Counted from the first letter of the stretch, positions 46,269 to 60,042 are shown. The stretch: DNA of 64,000 nucleotides from Lycorma delicatula (GCF_047948215.1 NC_134455.1:75641189-75705188); one strand, 5' to 3'. Numbers and translations: made by a program. Notes: generated by a model not told the origin, from the sequence alone.

Positions 46269-47015
46269 TATTGCACAATATTTATTTTATTAACATCATG
46301 TCTTAATTATATTACATATAATTCATTTATTCTATTGCAGATAACTTATAACATAACTTCCAGTTTATTAACCATCATGTCAAATAAATACGATTAACAT
46401 ATTAATAGCATATAAATGGATTTAACAAGAAATTATTATTTAACAAGCAATAATGGATTTATTAGTGATTTTTAGTGAAATAATTTTGGTATTTTGTAGT
46501 GAATAACAATATAATCAATATAAATCATATGTAATAAAAGCAAGTTTATATCCCCAGAGTATTTTCATGTGAACTTTATTCAGATGTAAAAGTTAGTTCA
46601 AATTTATATACTGACATAATGTCTGATGGAGCCCTCACAAATCAAATGCATGCTAATATTTTTTTTTAAATTCCTCATCAGCACAGATTACTATCAATTA
46701 AGAGAGTGTGACTTAGTTAAAGGAAACTGACTTTTTGTACAAGTTTTGGACTGAAATTTATAAAAAGCAAAGTATTTTTTTGGACACAAAGTAGGTATGT
46801 TATGAACTACTAAAATACAATTACCTAATTATTAAGATTTATGATGGAATTAAATAACTATGCTCATGTATTCCCTATTTGTAATTATTCAAAATAGTAA
46901 GAGTAGTGCTTACATTATTCCAATAACATCAGTAGAATAGACAGACATGTAATTATATTTTGTAAAAATTAACAAGTTAAAAAAACAGAATCGTAAATTA
47001 TTGTAAAATTTTAGG

Positions 47016-47046
<31 letters not shown>

Positions 47047-47300
47047 CATAGATAATGAACTGTGATAACATTGCAAATTATACAATTTGAGTCTGTATTT
47101 ATTTTAATTCTTTACACTGTTCTATTTATTATCTATTAGCAGTTGTTACATTACTCATGTAGGCTATTTACAAATTACCCTCCAGTCGTAAATTATGAAT
47201 TTAAAGCAACATTAAAAATGTGTAGTAGATTTAGCTTAAACATCATTATACAAACAGTCAGTCACCAATTTTTTTTGTACTACTCAAACCTTACATGGTG
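42640..47300. other. AT-rich DNA, nothing firm
   Basis: No gene supported. A patch at 45480-45770 is visibly less AT-rich and contains acagcggctgccctgatgg and a B-box-like gtggattcaaaccagc. It may be an unrecognised repeat. Microsatellites: (TA)n at 46235-46262 and (CA)n(TA)n at 47016-47046. Confidence 0.45.
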
Positions 47301-47309
47301 AAATATGGA

Positions 47310-47960
47310 GGCAATTTTTGCGGCTCGTCACTTTGAGGTAAATAACATCAATCATCTTTTGCAAGCAGAAGGAACATCTGCTGCTAAGATCTACAGTTGT
47401 GTGTGCATAGTTTATTTAGTAATGTAACGGGTGAGATGGTTCTGTAAGGAAATCATAAGCATGACCAGAAAGGAAGAGGGAAACATTCCATTGAGTGATG
47501 AACTTCTTAAAAAAATTTTAAAATGGTGACTGTGTTTTGGAACCACAAAGAAATTTTGTTGGCAGACTTAATGAAGAGTACATCAATAATCACACATATA
47601 CTGTGAAATGTGGAAAAAGCTTAAAGAGGGCGCTATAGAATAAATGGCAAGGGATGCTAACAAAGAGGATCTTTTTAGCATAACAACATATGACCTCACA
47701 CCGCTGCCAACATTACGGATTAACTAAACATATTTAAGTGGCAGATTTTTTAACATCCCCCTCACAGCTTCTATTACCATATATTCACAGAATTGAAGAA
47801 TTGGCTAGCTACTCCATACTTAAAAACCAACGATGAACTCATGTATGGAGTCAAGAAATGGATTGGTACTTTGGCAGCAACATTCTTTGTAGAGGGAGTA
47901 GACAAGCTGGTGTCATGATACGACCAAAAGCTTTTGTTGGGGCAGGGACTATATTAAGAA
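47310..47960 (+). pseudogene. mariner transposase relic
   Basis: An N-terminal part reads LLQAEGTSAAKIY, then RWFCKEIISM and LSDELLKKI (DNA-binding region). A middle block, MVTVFWNHKEILLADLM (about 47522-47570), is the region of the second catalytic Asp. KWQGMLTKRIFL is then followed by a degraded HDNARPH site. EMDWYFGSNIL and LVS-YDQ (47850-47935) match the C-terminal end. Stops and frameshifts occur throughout. The terminal repeats were not identified. Confidence 0.6.
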
Positions 47961-47964
47961 GTAA

Positions 47965-50485
47965 TTTAAGTAATTATGTAACTTTCTATACAGTAAATTT
48001 TTTTCAATCTATTTTGTTCATTACTTAACCGGAAATTAATATACAAATACCCTTCATATTTCTGTTTTAGCATGCACATGTTTCCAAGTTTCAGAAGAGG
48101 TTTAGAGACCTAATGTTACATTCTAGGCTATCATTTAGATAGATAACTAATGTGTTAAATAGGTGTAATTTTGAAACTCACGATATTATTATGTGGTGAC
48201 ATAGTAATTTTTTTTATATGTATATATTTATTGGAAAATGTAGAAGGTGGCAAACACAATATAAGGGAACTATACAGATTCAATTAAAAAACTGACAATA
48301 GGTACAGAATGATGAAAGAGAAAGAAAGGAGAATCATTTAATTTTTTATGAAATGAAGACTAAGATTCATATTTTAGCTAAGCACCTGTAACTAGTCCAG
48401 AGACCACATGGAAATAAACTGGGCAAACCATTCTTAAAGTCTATCATTCTAGAAAAACACAAATAGAACAAATATGTTTCCTACATTTAGATAAATGGTC
48501 AGCTTTACAATGTTAAAATAATATCTCCAGATTTCAATTGTTAAACATAATCATCATGCAACTGAGAAGCCAAACTCTAAATCACTCTATAATTTGGTTA
48601 AGCCCACTGAAAATATAATGAAGAGTACACGAATATTAAATAAACAATTACATTCTACAAAGCATTACTAATACACTATTTGTTTGAATAATCACAGGAA
48701 CTTTTAACAATAATCATGATTAAGTTTAATATACACAGGGGAATATTCATCAACATAGCCCACAGAGCATAAATAAAACAACAATCAGATATAAGTAAAG
48801 CATGTCACATTTTCAGTAAAAAAAAATTAGTAGACTAATTACAAACTTCAATATTGAAATACCTACTATAACATTTTTCCACGAACATATAGATTGGTAA
48901 GAACAGCATTAAAATTCACACTCAATTAAAACGTTACATTGGGATACCTATGGAGAGCTTCATGAAAACTATTAGATATTTAAGTAGTATACTTTAAGTT
49001 ATTATTTACAGTCAAAAATTAATTTCATCATTTTAAAATACTCAATTTTTCCTTAAATATATGTTCTGTACTTGATTTTCATGTACTTATAAATAATAGT
49101 ATAATAAACACATTACTTAAATGAATTTTTTTCTTTATCACTAACTATTTTCACCCATCTCTTAGGATTTATATATTTTATACCTAAGAATTTTCAATAC
49201 ATTTTCTACATCTAATTCCTGTGAGTAGAAAGGTATCAAAGAAAAAAAAATGGAATTAAGACTGAAAACAAAATAATAGGATGGAAATAGTAATTAAAGT
49301 GTTTATCATTTTATATTTATACATATTTTAAAATTAAAGCATCTACATAAAAAAATATATTTATTTTCTAATTAAGTAGAAGTTTCTTTAACTTTTCCCG
49401 TATTACACAGATAATGAACAGTACAATATTTAAAAAGAAAATGTTTTCAATAATCTTCTTTTATTAAAATTAAAACATTTTTCACCGTCTTGAAAGAAAC
49501 CTCCTTTTAAAGAAGATGCTCTCCTTTAACAGAGCAAAATAAAAATTATAACTTAAAAATTAAAACAGGCTTTATATTTATTTAAAAACTAATTCATGAC
49601 TAATACAATAAACATTAATTAATATATCATTATATAGAATTTTTATGACTAAAAAATTATGTTTAAGTGACATTAATTTATAAATAGTTTACATATAATT
49701 CAATTTAGATCTGAATTTTTATTAATAAACATTTAACAATTAATTTCTTTCATTACATGTAGACTTTTAAGAAAAAGTCTAGTATACTCAGTCATGTGAC
49801 CTAGAAACATGTATCTTAAAAAATTAAAATTATAAAATAACTACTATTATATTCTATTAATAATTAGTAACTGTAAACAGTTACAGTCATTATAAAAAAT
49901 TATATTATATGCATAATTATGTATTTGTCAGCAGTAAAAATCAGCATCTACTAGTGCACAAAAAAAATTGATTTCTCTAGTTGTTAGGATAAATTACTGA
50001 AACATAGTTTACATTATCCTACATAACTAGAGATTTGGACAAAAATATAAAAGATGATTTAACTTTTTGCTGATAACTGCATGTAACAGAGAATTTAAAA
50101 AATTTCTATTTCACCCTTATAGAATTAAACATTTCATACTCTGAATAATATAATATAATCTGGAAAAAACTAATAAAATAATTCTACAAGATTAATTAAA
50201 AATATATAACAATATGAGACAACTTATAATTCAAATAAAATAATTATAAAGTAGAATGTCAATAATCTTAGTTTATTTCTCATATCACAATCACATAAAC
50301 AGAATATTCATTAGTCAGAATGCAAACTAATCTTTAAGCTTTGTATATAAGTAGCATAAATGGCAATATATTATAATTTGACAGAGCTTCTCCAAGAAGC
50401 TCTGTCTTTGAATTTGACACATGACTATGAACGTACATTATTAAACAACCTGTTTTTTTTTTTTTAATAAATATACAACAAACAA
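47965..50485. other. AT-rich DNA, nothing recognised
   Basis: About 2.5 kb with no supported coding or repeat signal beyond simple AT-rich tracts. Confidence 0.5.
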
Positions 50486-50500
50486 TAATATGCTTGTTAT
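50486..50500. repeat. Target-site duplication, left copy
   Basis: taatatgcttgttat, repeated exactly at 51370-51384 on the other side of the LINE fragment. Confidence 0.85.
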
Positions 50501-51369
50501 TATTATTATTATTATGCTTTTACGGCTAACATGGGACCACTTAAGTCAATTTTAGTTGGATCTTTTCTGAGAAAAGCGCGTTATTTTACTCTTCCGAGCT
50601 GCCCAGTATTTCTTCATCCGTTCATATCTTGCTTTCTTTTCTTCATCTGTAAACATCCTCTTCGTTGTATTTTGTCGTTTGTCTGTCTTTTGTTTAAATC
50701 TAATGTTTTGTCTTTAGCTTTGTAATTTTTCCAGTTTTATTCTGTAGGTCAGTCAGGGAAATTCCCAATTCTTTCATATCTTCTCTAATTTCTTTGATCC
50801 ATCCTACTTCTAGCTTTTGGAACCAGAGCTTTTCAATGATATTTCTTGACAGTCTTTTTTCCGGTGTCCTTATGAGATGACCAAAGAAAGAGATTCTTTT
50901 TTTCCGCATAGTATCAGTAACAGGCTCTATTTCTCGATACACCACCTCATTTGGCACAATCCACCATTGGCCTTCAGTTTTTTATTGATACACGTTCTGA
51001 CAATTCTCCTCTCTATTTTCAGAATTTTTTCAATTCGGTTTTTCTGAGTGATTTTGAAAAGGGTCTCGCTTCCGTAGGTGACTTCTGGCTGTACTACAGT
51101 TTTATAATGTTTAAGTTTTGTTTTAGCAGAAAGGCATTTTTTTTTTATATGTTGACAAAGTTAATTTTTGGGATTTAATCATTTATTTGTCCTGTTTTGC
51201 CATGTCACTTTTTCATTTAAATTATAAGTTATTATTTCCCCTAGATATTTAAATTGTTTTACTATTTTAATTTTCTGATTGTTTACCGTAATGTGCTCTT
51301 TTACCAGAGGATCTATGGCCATTAGTTCAGTTTTTTCGAAAGAGATATGAAGCCCTATCTTTTGAAGGC
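50501..51369 (-). mobile_element. 5'-truncated LINE with (TAA)n tail and 15-bp TSD
   Basis: The C-terminal third of a LINE polyprotein on the minus strand. From the truncated 5' end: GLHISFEKTELMAIDPLVK (about 51350-51290) and IKIVKQFKYLGEIITYNLNE (RT thumb region, YLG motif). Then CLSAKTKLKHYKTVVQPEVT followed by YGSE, IEKILKIERRIVR, and an open stretch at 50957-50700 with PVTDTMRKKRISFFGHLIRT. The end reads RMKKYWAARKSK before a stop and a (TAA)n tail (tta repeats at 50501-50516 on the plus strand). A few frameshifts. The perfect 15-bp TSD marks it as a fairly recent, dead-on-arrival insertion. It is a different family from the RTE at 8663. Confidence 0.88.
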
Positions 51370-51384
51370 TAATATGCTTGTTAT
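51370..51384. repeat. Target-site duplication, right copy
   Basis: taatatgcttgttat, matching 50486-50500, directly at the 5' truncation point of the LINE. Confidence 0.85.
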
Positions 51385-52465
51385 ATACAAACTTAGAGGT
51401 AAATATGTAATTCTAAATGGTAATTGCCAAATAACTGAGAGCTGACAGGTAAATCTTGTGTTCAGAACAGTTAATCCTGTGAAGCTCTAAGGTCAATAAT
51501 AATATACTGCCAAGTATTAAGAGTTCACTCATAAAACTGTCACAAAGCTGGTGGCCCTAAATGAATATAAAACATACAAGAGGAGTCGTCACAAAATATT
51601 GACAAAAAAAAACTAGCTATTCATTTTAATTGCAAAGCAATCATAAAAGATACATTATTGAAGGTAAACATAAATGTAAAAGCAAATTAAACGAAATAAA
51701 AAAGAATATTAACAAAATAACATTAACAAAGTATCACAAAAAAACAACCTACTTGTGTGTTATTAAACAAAACAATAAATTTAAAAATAATACATTTTAC
51801 ATTTATGTTATATAATTAGATCACAAAATATACATTTATCATCAAAACTTGTATTTATTGAAATACACGTTTTATTAGGTGTGCAAGTTATTTACATAGT
51901 TTATAGCCTATTTTGTAGTATAGGGATATAATTAAAAGTCATTAGGAAAGAAAGGGAGGTTCTTTATGTTATCTTGTTAAATAATTATTTTTGCCAATCT
52001 AATGTGACTAAATTCCTCAAAAACTATCAGACCTAATTTTCTTTCATGCCAACTAATTGTACTCTGGATGATAACTAAAATTATATATGACCTTTTTCTG
52101 AAAAAATCAGTTGCAAATAAAAAACGTTCGATAGTGAAGCTTGATAGCTTCACACACACACCAAGTGTATTAAAGAGTTGTAATCAATTAAAATATATCT
52201 AAACATCAGTTGAGAGCAATGAGCAGTCCAGCAGGCCCTCACAACAACAAAATCCAAAAACAATTGAAAGTCCAGCAGATAGTAAGAAAGATAATAAAAT
52301 AATAATCTAGAGACTAAGTTAAGTAGGAATCTTGTTTGGTTCAATGCAATTAAATGAAACTGATGATCACTGTATGTGTGTCATTACAAAATTTATAGAT
52401 TTATAGGCCAAAAGAAAAGCAGATAGAAAAAAAAGGAAAGATGACATAGAAGTTTCGCACATCAT
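51385..52465. other. AT-rich DNA, nothing recognised
   Basis: No supported gene or repeat. Confidence 0.5.
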
Positions 52466-52469
52466 GCTG

Positions 52470-52790
52470 GATTGTAACAATGGCGACCCTGATTTAAGAA
52501 AATTATAACCACAGTTGAAACTTGGGTCTACAGGTTATAATTCTGAGACAGAAACCAATCATATCAATAGAAAACGCCATGTCTTCCAACATGTACCGAA
52601 GGCACAGCAATCACAAAGCAATGTAAAAGTCAAGTTAACTTTCTTTGATAACAAAGGTATAATTCATTATAAGTGCTCCAAAGAACAAAAAGTATTTGCC
52701 TGTACTTATCTCTGTACCATCTCAAACAGAAGATGAAAAGTTATTGACAGCTTTTGTTTGAGACAAGAAAGGAGAAATGAAATAACGGTG
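52470..52790 (+). pseudogene. mariner transposase relic (middle part)
   Basis: One frame (52500-52734) reads ETWVYGYNSETETNHINRKR, then QSNVKVKLTFFDNKGIIHYK. This is the mariner catalytic region: the segment around the first Asp (usually GDETW, here VETW) and the second Asp (FFDxxGxxH, preserved). Beyond 52740 stops appear. A different subfamily from the relics at 47310 and 57455. Confidence 0.65.
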
Positions 52791-52799
52791 TACTTGTTG

Positions 52800-53700
52800 G
52801 ACAATACATAAGAATTACATTTATTATTTAATTCAAAAACTAATATTCGAATATTTAAGGTATTTAACTGATATGAAACACTTAATGAAACAAAAACCTT
52901 TATTAAGTTATATCAGGGATTAAAAAATTAAAAGTCAGATAAATTTATTAAACTAATAAATTGACTCTGAAAAATTTATAATTAAATAAATGCTCATTTC
53001 AAATTCATCAGAAACTTCACCATGGGCATTTCTTTCATGTGTCTCTTCCATTAATCCACATAACCTCTCAATTTTTAATGCTTCAATCTTATCTCATTCA
53101 GTCTCATTTTTATCTATTCCCTGTTTTTTTTGTAGTCACATAATTTGACACTGTTCACTTAGAAAAAGTCTCTGTAGTTCATAACTCTGACAGCCACAAA
53201 GTTTCTCCCATATTGCATTAAGTTAGTGCTTCTATTGTATCTGTGGTCTCTTTTTTTTTATGTACATTTTGAGCAGGTTTGTTTTTTCTCCAGCATGTTG
53301 CCCCTGACAGCGGTTTTAATATTTACTTTCACATATATTTTTAAAGAATAGTATGCAGTTGTAATTTTTACTACACCAAACCATAATTTTATGTTATTGT
53401 AGTGGCTGTACTGTGCATCTCAGCCCCTACCCTAAGATCAGTTGTTGAAGGTTGTATTTGCTCATAGTAACCCCATTTCACATTTTTCACGACAGAATAC
53501 CAATAATGTAACTTATTAAAATCAGTGTTTTGTGAGTTTTATAACTGTATACCAATATTATTTTATACAACAAATATTATTGTTTTATGTACAGTTTTTT
53601 CTAGTTCTTTTAGTAATGTGTAAAATGTTAATAGCACATTTGACGAATTTCAAATAGGCATCCTTATTTTAGAAAACATAAAACAAAACCAGTTTTTTTT
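52800..53700. other. AT-rich DNA, nothing recognised
   Basis: No supported gene or repeat family. Confidence 0.5.
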
Positions 53701-53719
53701 TAAAGATTGTCTTTCACAA

Positions 53720-54660
53720 TCACGTTACACTCATCTGAAATAGAGAGAGTAATTTTTGATGATGAATGTGTCACTGATGTGTGTAGTGGTTGCAAGGAAG
53801 AGGATGAAATTTTTACTTATTTTGGTACTGCTTCAGGCATTCTGTCTACATCAAACCAGGCAATTTCACAGGTTTTGGAATTTTACAACACCCAAAAGGT
53901 AAACCTATATTTACAAATATTAAATCAGAAAAGGTAATCCTTGTACAAGTCGTGTTTCCAAATGTCAAGGTAATATTCTTAAATCGAAAGGAAAAGCTAA
54001 AGAGACTCAAGAATTTGAACCATGAAATACACCACCTCGAGTCCCCAATCCTGCTGATTCTATTGTATTTATTGGTGTACCTGCTCCTGTTAATGCGTTG
54101 GCTGTAAGTAGTTACTCATTTCTTGCAGCTGCTCCTGCTTCTATCTATATGCAGGTCTTCCGTTTCTATTTGCAGATTACTTTCACAAATGGCATATGTG
54201 TTCCTCGGATTGTAAAAGGTAAAAACGGGTATCCCTGGATGAAAGTATCTTCCAGTATAATATCTGTGACAAGAAATATCGTCCTCATAGGTCAATGGTG
54301 AGCATTTTGTGAAAAAATTAACAACACCCTTTCATGGATCAAACAGGAAGAATTTAACCATGGACAATTGGTTTACGAACTGATCGCTAAAGAAATTGCC
54401 ATATAATGTAACAGTTATTGGCACACTTAAGAGTAGATAAACCAGAAATTTCAACATGCATAATGGTAAAAAAGGAAAGAACACTTGGAGAAGCAAAATT
54501 TTTATTTAAGGGTACAACTTCACTTTTGTCAGCAAAAGTAAAACAATCTAAAGTTTTATGCCTGATATCAACAATGCATGAAAGTAAATAAGTTAACCAG
54601 TTAACTGGAAAGCCTACAATTACTCAAAATTATGAGACAAAAGTAGGGGCAGACAAAGGT
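53720..54660 (+). pseudogene. piggyBac transposase relic
   Basis: The clearest part is 54290-54400, where one frame reads NGEHFVKKLTTPFHGSNRKN then LTMDNWFTN. This is the piggyBac core containing the conserved D-N-W-F-T with the catalytic Asp. The text continues across frames with VIGTLKS, KVLCLISTMHES and VNQLTGKPTITQNYETKVG then ADKG (54555-54655). The last part corresponds to the region before the third catalytic Asp (usually KGGVD; here KVGAD). The open stretches at 53707-53937 and 54098-54301 may belong to it but are not individually convincing. Many frame breaks. Confidence 0.6.
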
Positions 54661-54669
54661 CTAAAGGGG

Positions 54670-56940
54670 TATAGTGGTGAGGTCTACAATGTTCTAAAGT
54701 GGCGAATCAAAGGTCTAAAGGGGAGGAGACAAAGGTAGGGCAAATAAATAACTAATTTGATTAATCAAATGCAAAAAAACCTACCTGAATTGGGAAACTG
54801 GACTTGTAAATAACAATTTATCAGCTGATTTACTTCAATAATTAAGTAAAGAAAAAAAATACTCATAAGTGCACTAAACATATATCAGTATTTACAAGTA
54901 AATGTTCAGTCATCTTGTTTTAAGTAATCATTTTACTGAATCACTAATTACTTTGCTTTATCAGTGTTTAATGATAGTAATCAGTATAGTATATTCACTT
55001 AGTCATTGCTATGAAAAGTTGTAAATCTTGTAATTCCATATTTCTAAATATTCAATATTTTTTTAATACATAAATGATGATGATTTTATACAGAAAGTAG
55101 GAAACAAACTGTCAAAAATGTTGATTGACTACATATACCATCTGTATTCTACAGAATGCTTCTTGGCCAATCTGTTTCAAATACATTGGATAAATTCATA
55201 AGCAATTCTAGAAGTTTGAAAAACTATATATATTAATATTTAAAACAATTTAGTGACAACTAATTTTAATTGACATTCTACACTATAACTATTTAAAAAG
55301 AAATAGTACAAACAAAACATGCACTAAGTTAATAAAAAGCTCCTTCCTTCCTTACAAATTGTATTAAAAAATCCATACAAAACAGGCACTGTGAGCAAAT
55401 CCTTATTGCAATTAAAAACAATTATTTATATAACTCACCTATATAATATTCATGTATAAACTAAAGGTAATAAGTCATTACTAAAATATTAAAATGAAAG
55501 AAATAATAAACTTAAAAAAAAAAAAAAAACAATAGTAGTTTAATATTTAAAAAAAAAGTAATTGCATAGAAAGCATTCAAAATCTTGGCATATATTGTTG
55601 TTTTCATTGCATTAATTATAAATACACAAAAAAGCATCATCAGCTAGTTTTTGAATTATAAATTATTTAAAAATTTTTTAAAATAAAACAATTACATATT
55701 CCATATTCATATTTGTTTGGTTATGTTACATTGATATCGTAAGAAGTTTAGTACACAGAACTGTTAGTTACCTAATTTAACTATAACTAAGTAATTAACA
55801 ACGCAATTTTTTAATTTACAATATCAGTAAATATAACCTAATGCTCGCTTTACTCGTTAACTTTGTCTAATCTTGGCATATGTTGTTATGATCATCGTGT
55901 TAATCATCAATAAAGGAGAAAAAACTGTTGCTCTATCGTTTTTAAAATTGACCATCTTTTTCTTATAATTATACTGATGATTTTTTAATTTTTCTTATTG
56001 ACACTTTTTTCTATATTTACAATCAGCATAGTGAAAACAACAATGAATGTCAAGATTACTGACTTTTCAATGGGCATCGTCTTTTAATATAATTACCAAA
56101 AATACTGACTATATTAAAATAAATCAAGTACTGAAATAAACACTAAATCTGGAGATGAACAATTTACTGTTTTTCTTTTCTTTAATAAGAAAAAAATAAT
56201 TAAAATAAACAAAAATACTAAAATAACAATTCCTACATAAAACAAATTCTAAACGGTAAGAACAAACTGGTTTATTTTGACTTTTAAGCCAACGTGCATT
56301 TATGTCTAATGGCTGTAAACAAGATGAATGTAACGAGTGCTTAAAATTTATTAACTACTAGTAGATTAATTACTTCAAAAAGATTAAGATAATTGATTAA
56401 ATAATTACTGGCTAATATATAATTCATTTAAAACATATTAAGATAAATATAATTTACAAATGAGGATTAATGACTAAACTTGAAAGTATCAAGTAGTAAA
56501 ACAACACTGGTTAAAATTCTGTAAAAATTAATACTGTTAATGTTAATAGTACAAATTCTAAAATAACTTTTTAAAAGAAATAAATAAAATTACCCATAAA
56601 AACCTGGGTAATGAAAAGCATTATATCTAAGCCTTCTTGATCACCAAGAAGAGTCTAATTTACTGAGACCTTCCTCAAAGGGGCTTTAATTTTTAAAGAT
56701 TGACTGGATTAAAACTGGCAGTTTTGATCACAAAATCAAATACTACCCCCTACACTACACTACCCTTCATACACACATTAATGCATGTGCATGCACACAC
56801 ACACACACACACACACACACCAGTAATACCGATAATTCACACTAATAATTACTTCTTTCAGCCCCTAGGTTTGTAAATATAATGTGTAGTGTGAATATTT
56901 ATTGAGTTAAAAGACCTAGAGATTAAAACTAATTCTGTTA
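54670..56940. other. AT-rich DNA, nothing recognised
   Basis: No gene. A weak pair of similar segments lies near 55580 and 55870 (both with atcttggcatat). An (AC)n microsatellite spans 56793-56820. Confidence 0.45.
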
Positions 56941-56948
56941 AATATTAA

Positions 56949-57125
56949 ATGCCATCTCTGTGACATAGTGATAATGTCTCGGCCTTTCATCTGAAGGTTC
57001 TGAGTTCAAATCCCGGTAAAGCATGGCTTTTTTCATGATACAAATTTCCACTTTCAAATTCCCACATACAAGGTTCTTTGTAAGCTTCTGTGGTAAACTA
57101 ATTCGTCAGCTAAAAAAAAAAAAAT
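56949..57125 (+). repeat. SINE family B, reference copy
   Basis: A tRNA-derived head with a tgacatagtgataatgtctc A-box region and the B box gagttcaaatcccggt. The body (gcatggcttttttcatgat, then ttcccacatacaaggttctt, then gtggtaaactaattcgtcag) is followed by an A tail of about 13. The order of blocks is the same as in the minus-strand copy at 14004-14168. Confidence 0.78.
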
Positions 57126-57230
57126 ATTTATTGTTTCTAAAACAATAAAAATTGACAAATTAGTTATTAAATGATAAAACATCATGGACAAGTCCCTAAT
57201 CAAATTCAATTAAACAACAAAAAAAATAAA

Positions 57231-58365
57231 TATTTTGAGGTTGCTATACATTTGAAGGATATGGTTCATTAACGAGAGTGAATAGTAATTTGAATGAGGC
57301 TAAGTTAATTATTATCCGCAATTTAGTTATATTTTTGTTTATGTTGGTAATACCGTCGTGTTACGTAGATAACGCATGCGTGGTTTAATTGTTGTTATGT
57401 CTGTGCAGGTTGATGCTGCTTGGTTAGTTCCATTATTGCTGCCCGCCGTTAACCATGGCTGCTCCGCTTTCTGTTTGCACCAAAGAAGAACAACATTCAG
57501 TGATCCATTTTTTGCAGTCAGAACGTGTATCAGGGGCCGAAATTCACTGAAAACTTTTAGTACAGTATGGGAACAGTCTGTTGCCGCAATGGAGTGTCTA
57601 CGAGTGGATTCAAAAATTCAAAAATGGTCGCACAAGTGTTATGCACAATGAAGGAGCTGGACGCGACCATTTACCACCAAAAGTGAGGGAAACATTGAGC
57701 ATGCACATGACATGGTTTTCTTAGACAGATGAGTAACTATTGATGAAGTGGCACATTGTTTGCAAATTAGTCACGTTTCTGCCTATGAAATCATCCACAA
57801 CAGACTTGGGTTTCATAAAGACTGTGCAAAATGGGTCCCAAAACAACTCATACAGTTCCATAAACAAACGCGCTTCAACATCTGCCAAAAACATTTGGAT
57901 CGCTAAGGTAACGAACAGGACATCGTCTTAGACAGAATCATCAGTGGTGACAAAACATGGATCCATCATTATGAGTCGGAGAGTAAACGGCAGAGTATGG
58001 AATGGAAACATCCAAAGTCGCCCTGCAAAAAAAAGTTCAAAACCCAACCATCCGCAGGAAACCTGATGCTTATGGTTTTTGAGACTCACAAGACCCAGTA
58101 CTGGAACATTATGAGGAAAGGCGCACGACAATAAACAGTGCGCGTTACAGTGAGATGGTTACTGCCAAGCTGAAGCCTGCAATTCGAAGCAAACGCCGAC
58201 GACTGCTGTCGAAAGGTGTTGTGTTGTTGCACGACGATTCCGTCCACATACTGCTGCCCACACTCCAGAAACTCAACTTTGAAGTACTGACTCATCCTCC
58301 GTACAGATCTGATCTTGCCCCTTCTGACTACCTCTTGTTTGGTCCACTCAAAGAGGCATGTACAT
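57231..58365 (+). mobile_element. mariner element, 3'-truncated
   Basis: A mariner of the group whose protein starts MAAPLSV. The start codon is at 57455. One frame reads MAAPLSVCTKEEQHSVIHFL, then QYGNSLLPQWSVYEWI (57555-57605) and KNGRTSVMHNEGAGR. ISGDKTWIHHYES (about 57940) keeps the first catalytic Asp. MEWKHPKSPCKKKFKTQPSA follows, and LLHDDSVHI (about 58225) replaces the usual HDNARPH. HPPYRSDLAPSDYLLFGPLK (58285-58350) retains the last Asp, with YSPDLAP changed to YRSDLAP. Homology stops at about 58365 in a gtacatgtacatgtaag run, so the C-terminus is lost. There is an internal TGA at 57549 and a frameshift near 57665. The 5' end, possibly at gaggttgctatacat (57238), is uncertain. Confidence 0.85.
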
Positions 58366-58369
58366 GTAC

Positions 58370-60040
58370 ATGTAAGTTTCCTATTTGTATTGAAATAAAA
58401 TTTATAACTACATTGCGAATAATTATTGACTTACCCTCGTGTATATATATATATAAAAATAAAACTTCTGTAGGATAAATTATCACACACCTTCAAAGGA
58501 AATTGAGTATAAGATTTATTGTTATGCTGTACTTTCATAAAAAGTGAAAACATTTTTAAAGACCAAAACAATGGTCTTTAGCAGTTCTCCAGAGTCAAGG
58601 ATCTCTTTATCTTAATAGAATAACAAAATCAGTGAGCAATTATTATAAAAAGTATGACAAAAATGAACTAATAAAAATTGACCTCTTTACATCAATACAG
58701 CTAAAGTTTTGTGAGAAAGAAATAAAAATGCAAAAAGTTTAATTCTGAAAGCCAGGTTATAATTTCATTAACTAAATTAAACAACTTAAAACTGGGTTCA
58801 ATAATCACTGAAGCCAATTATGTAAAACAGCCTAGAAGAAAATAAATTACATAAATGCCTAATCAAAAACAGTTATTCTTGTGGTAGTCAACTTATAAAC
58901 ATATTTCATAAACAAATAACATTATCTATTCTGTAAATTAAAACATAATTCTGAGCTTTTTACACAAATATCCTCTAGAAGCAACTATTAAAAACAATGA
59001 AGTGAATACTGCCAAAATAACAAATCTCATCCATCAACATATCACATTTTTAAGATACATAATACAGAATGTCATTAACAATTTACTAAATAATAACCTT
59101 TAATTTTTTTTTTAGTTGAGTGGTTCTTTCATTAGCCTTCACTTATGAATAAAGTAAAATCACTGAGATGCGTTTGTGGTACACATTTATCTTCTATTAA
59201 AATTCTCTCTCACTGTGTCAGACATGAACCATTTATACTCAAATGACATCTTATGTCAATAAATCTAAAATGCAATACGAAATAAGGTGAGAAAGGACTA
59301 AACATTTAAAAGAAAATAACACTTATGCAAAAAAACCAAAACGCATTCATTAAAACATAAACAGCTTAAATACATCAGGATTGTCTAAAAAGTAATATCA
59401 ATGTGTACATAGTACATAAACTGCTACATGCATATTTAAGCACTAAAATCATATAGCAGTGCTGCAGCACTTATTTATGCAAATTAAAGGTTGCCCAAGT
59501 CTGATGGACACATAACTTCACTTATCAACTGACTTAGTTCTGGGCGGTAATAGCATCTATATCACCCTAGTTCAGGGTTCACCAACTGTGATCAACCGTG
59601 ATCAACAGAAAAAAATTAGTGCTATAGGCAATTTCATTAAAAACAATGAGGATGTTAGGAGGAGGATAACGCACACGTTCCTCTGGCAGGCAGGTACATA
59701 ATTCGTGCAGATGAAATAATGATAACACTCTCACTGTATTTATTTGAGTTGGGTAGACAGCATAAAATAATCTGGTAAACGCTTGTAGAAAAGGAAGAGT
59801 AATTTTTGTTCCATTCACTACACTGTCACTGTGCTGAGCCTAAAAGGAGGAACATTAAATCTATTTCAGTAGCCAGCAACTAAGCAACACTGGTAAATAA
59901 GGTTATGACCCCAAACCTTGACAATACATTAATCTGTGCCAGTGCTGTAATTAAATATACGATATTAATTTCTACACAATCCTGGTGCCTTGTTTTCTCA
60001 GTTTAAAATTTACACTAAAATTAAAACAAGATCCTTAGCA
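58370..60040. other. 3' flank of the zinc-finger gene, AT-rich
   Basis: No gene recognised. The part nearest 60043 should contain the 3' UTR of the minus-strand zinc-finger gene. A specific poly-A site cannot be fixed. Confidence 0.5.
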
Positions 60041-60042
60041 AA

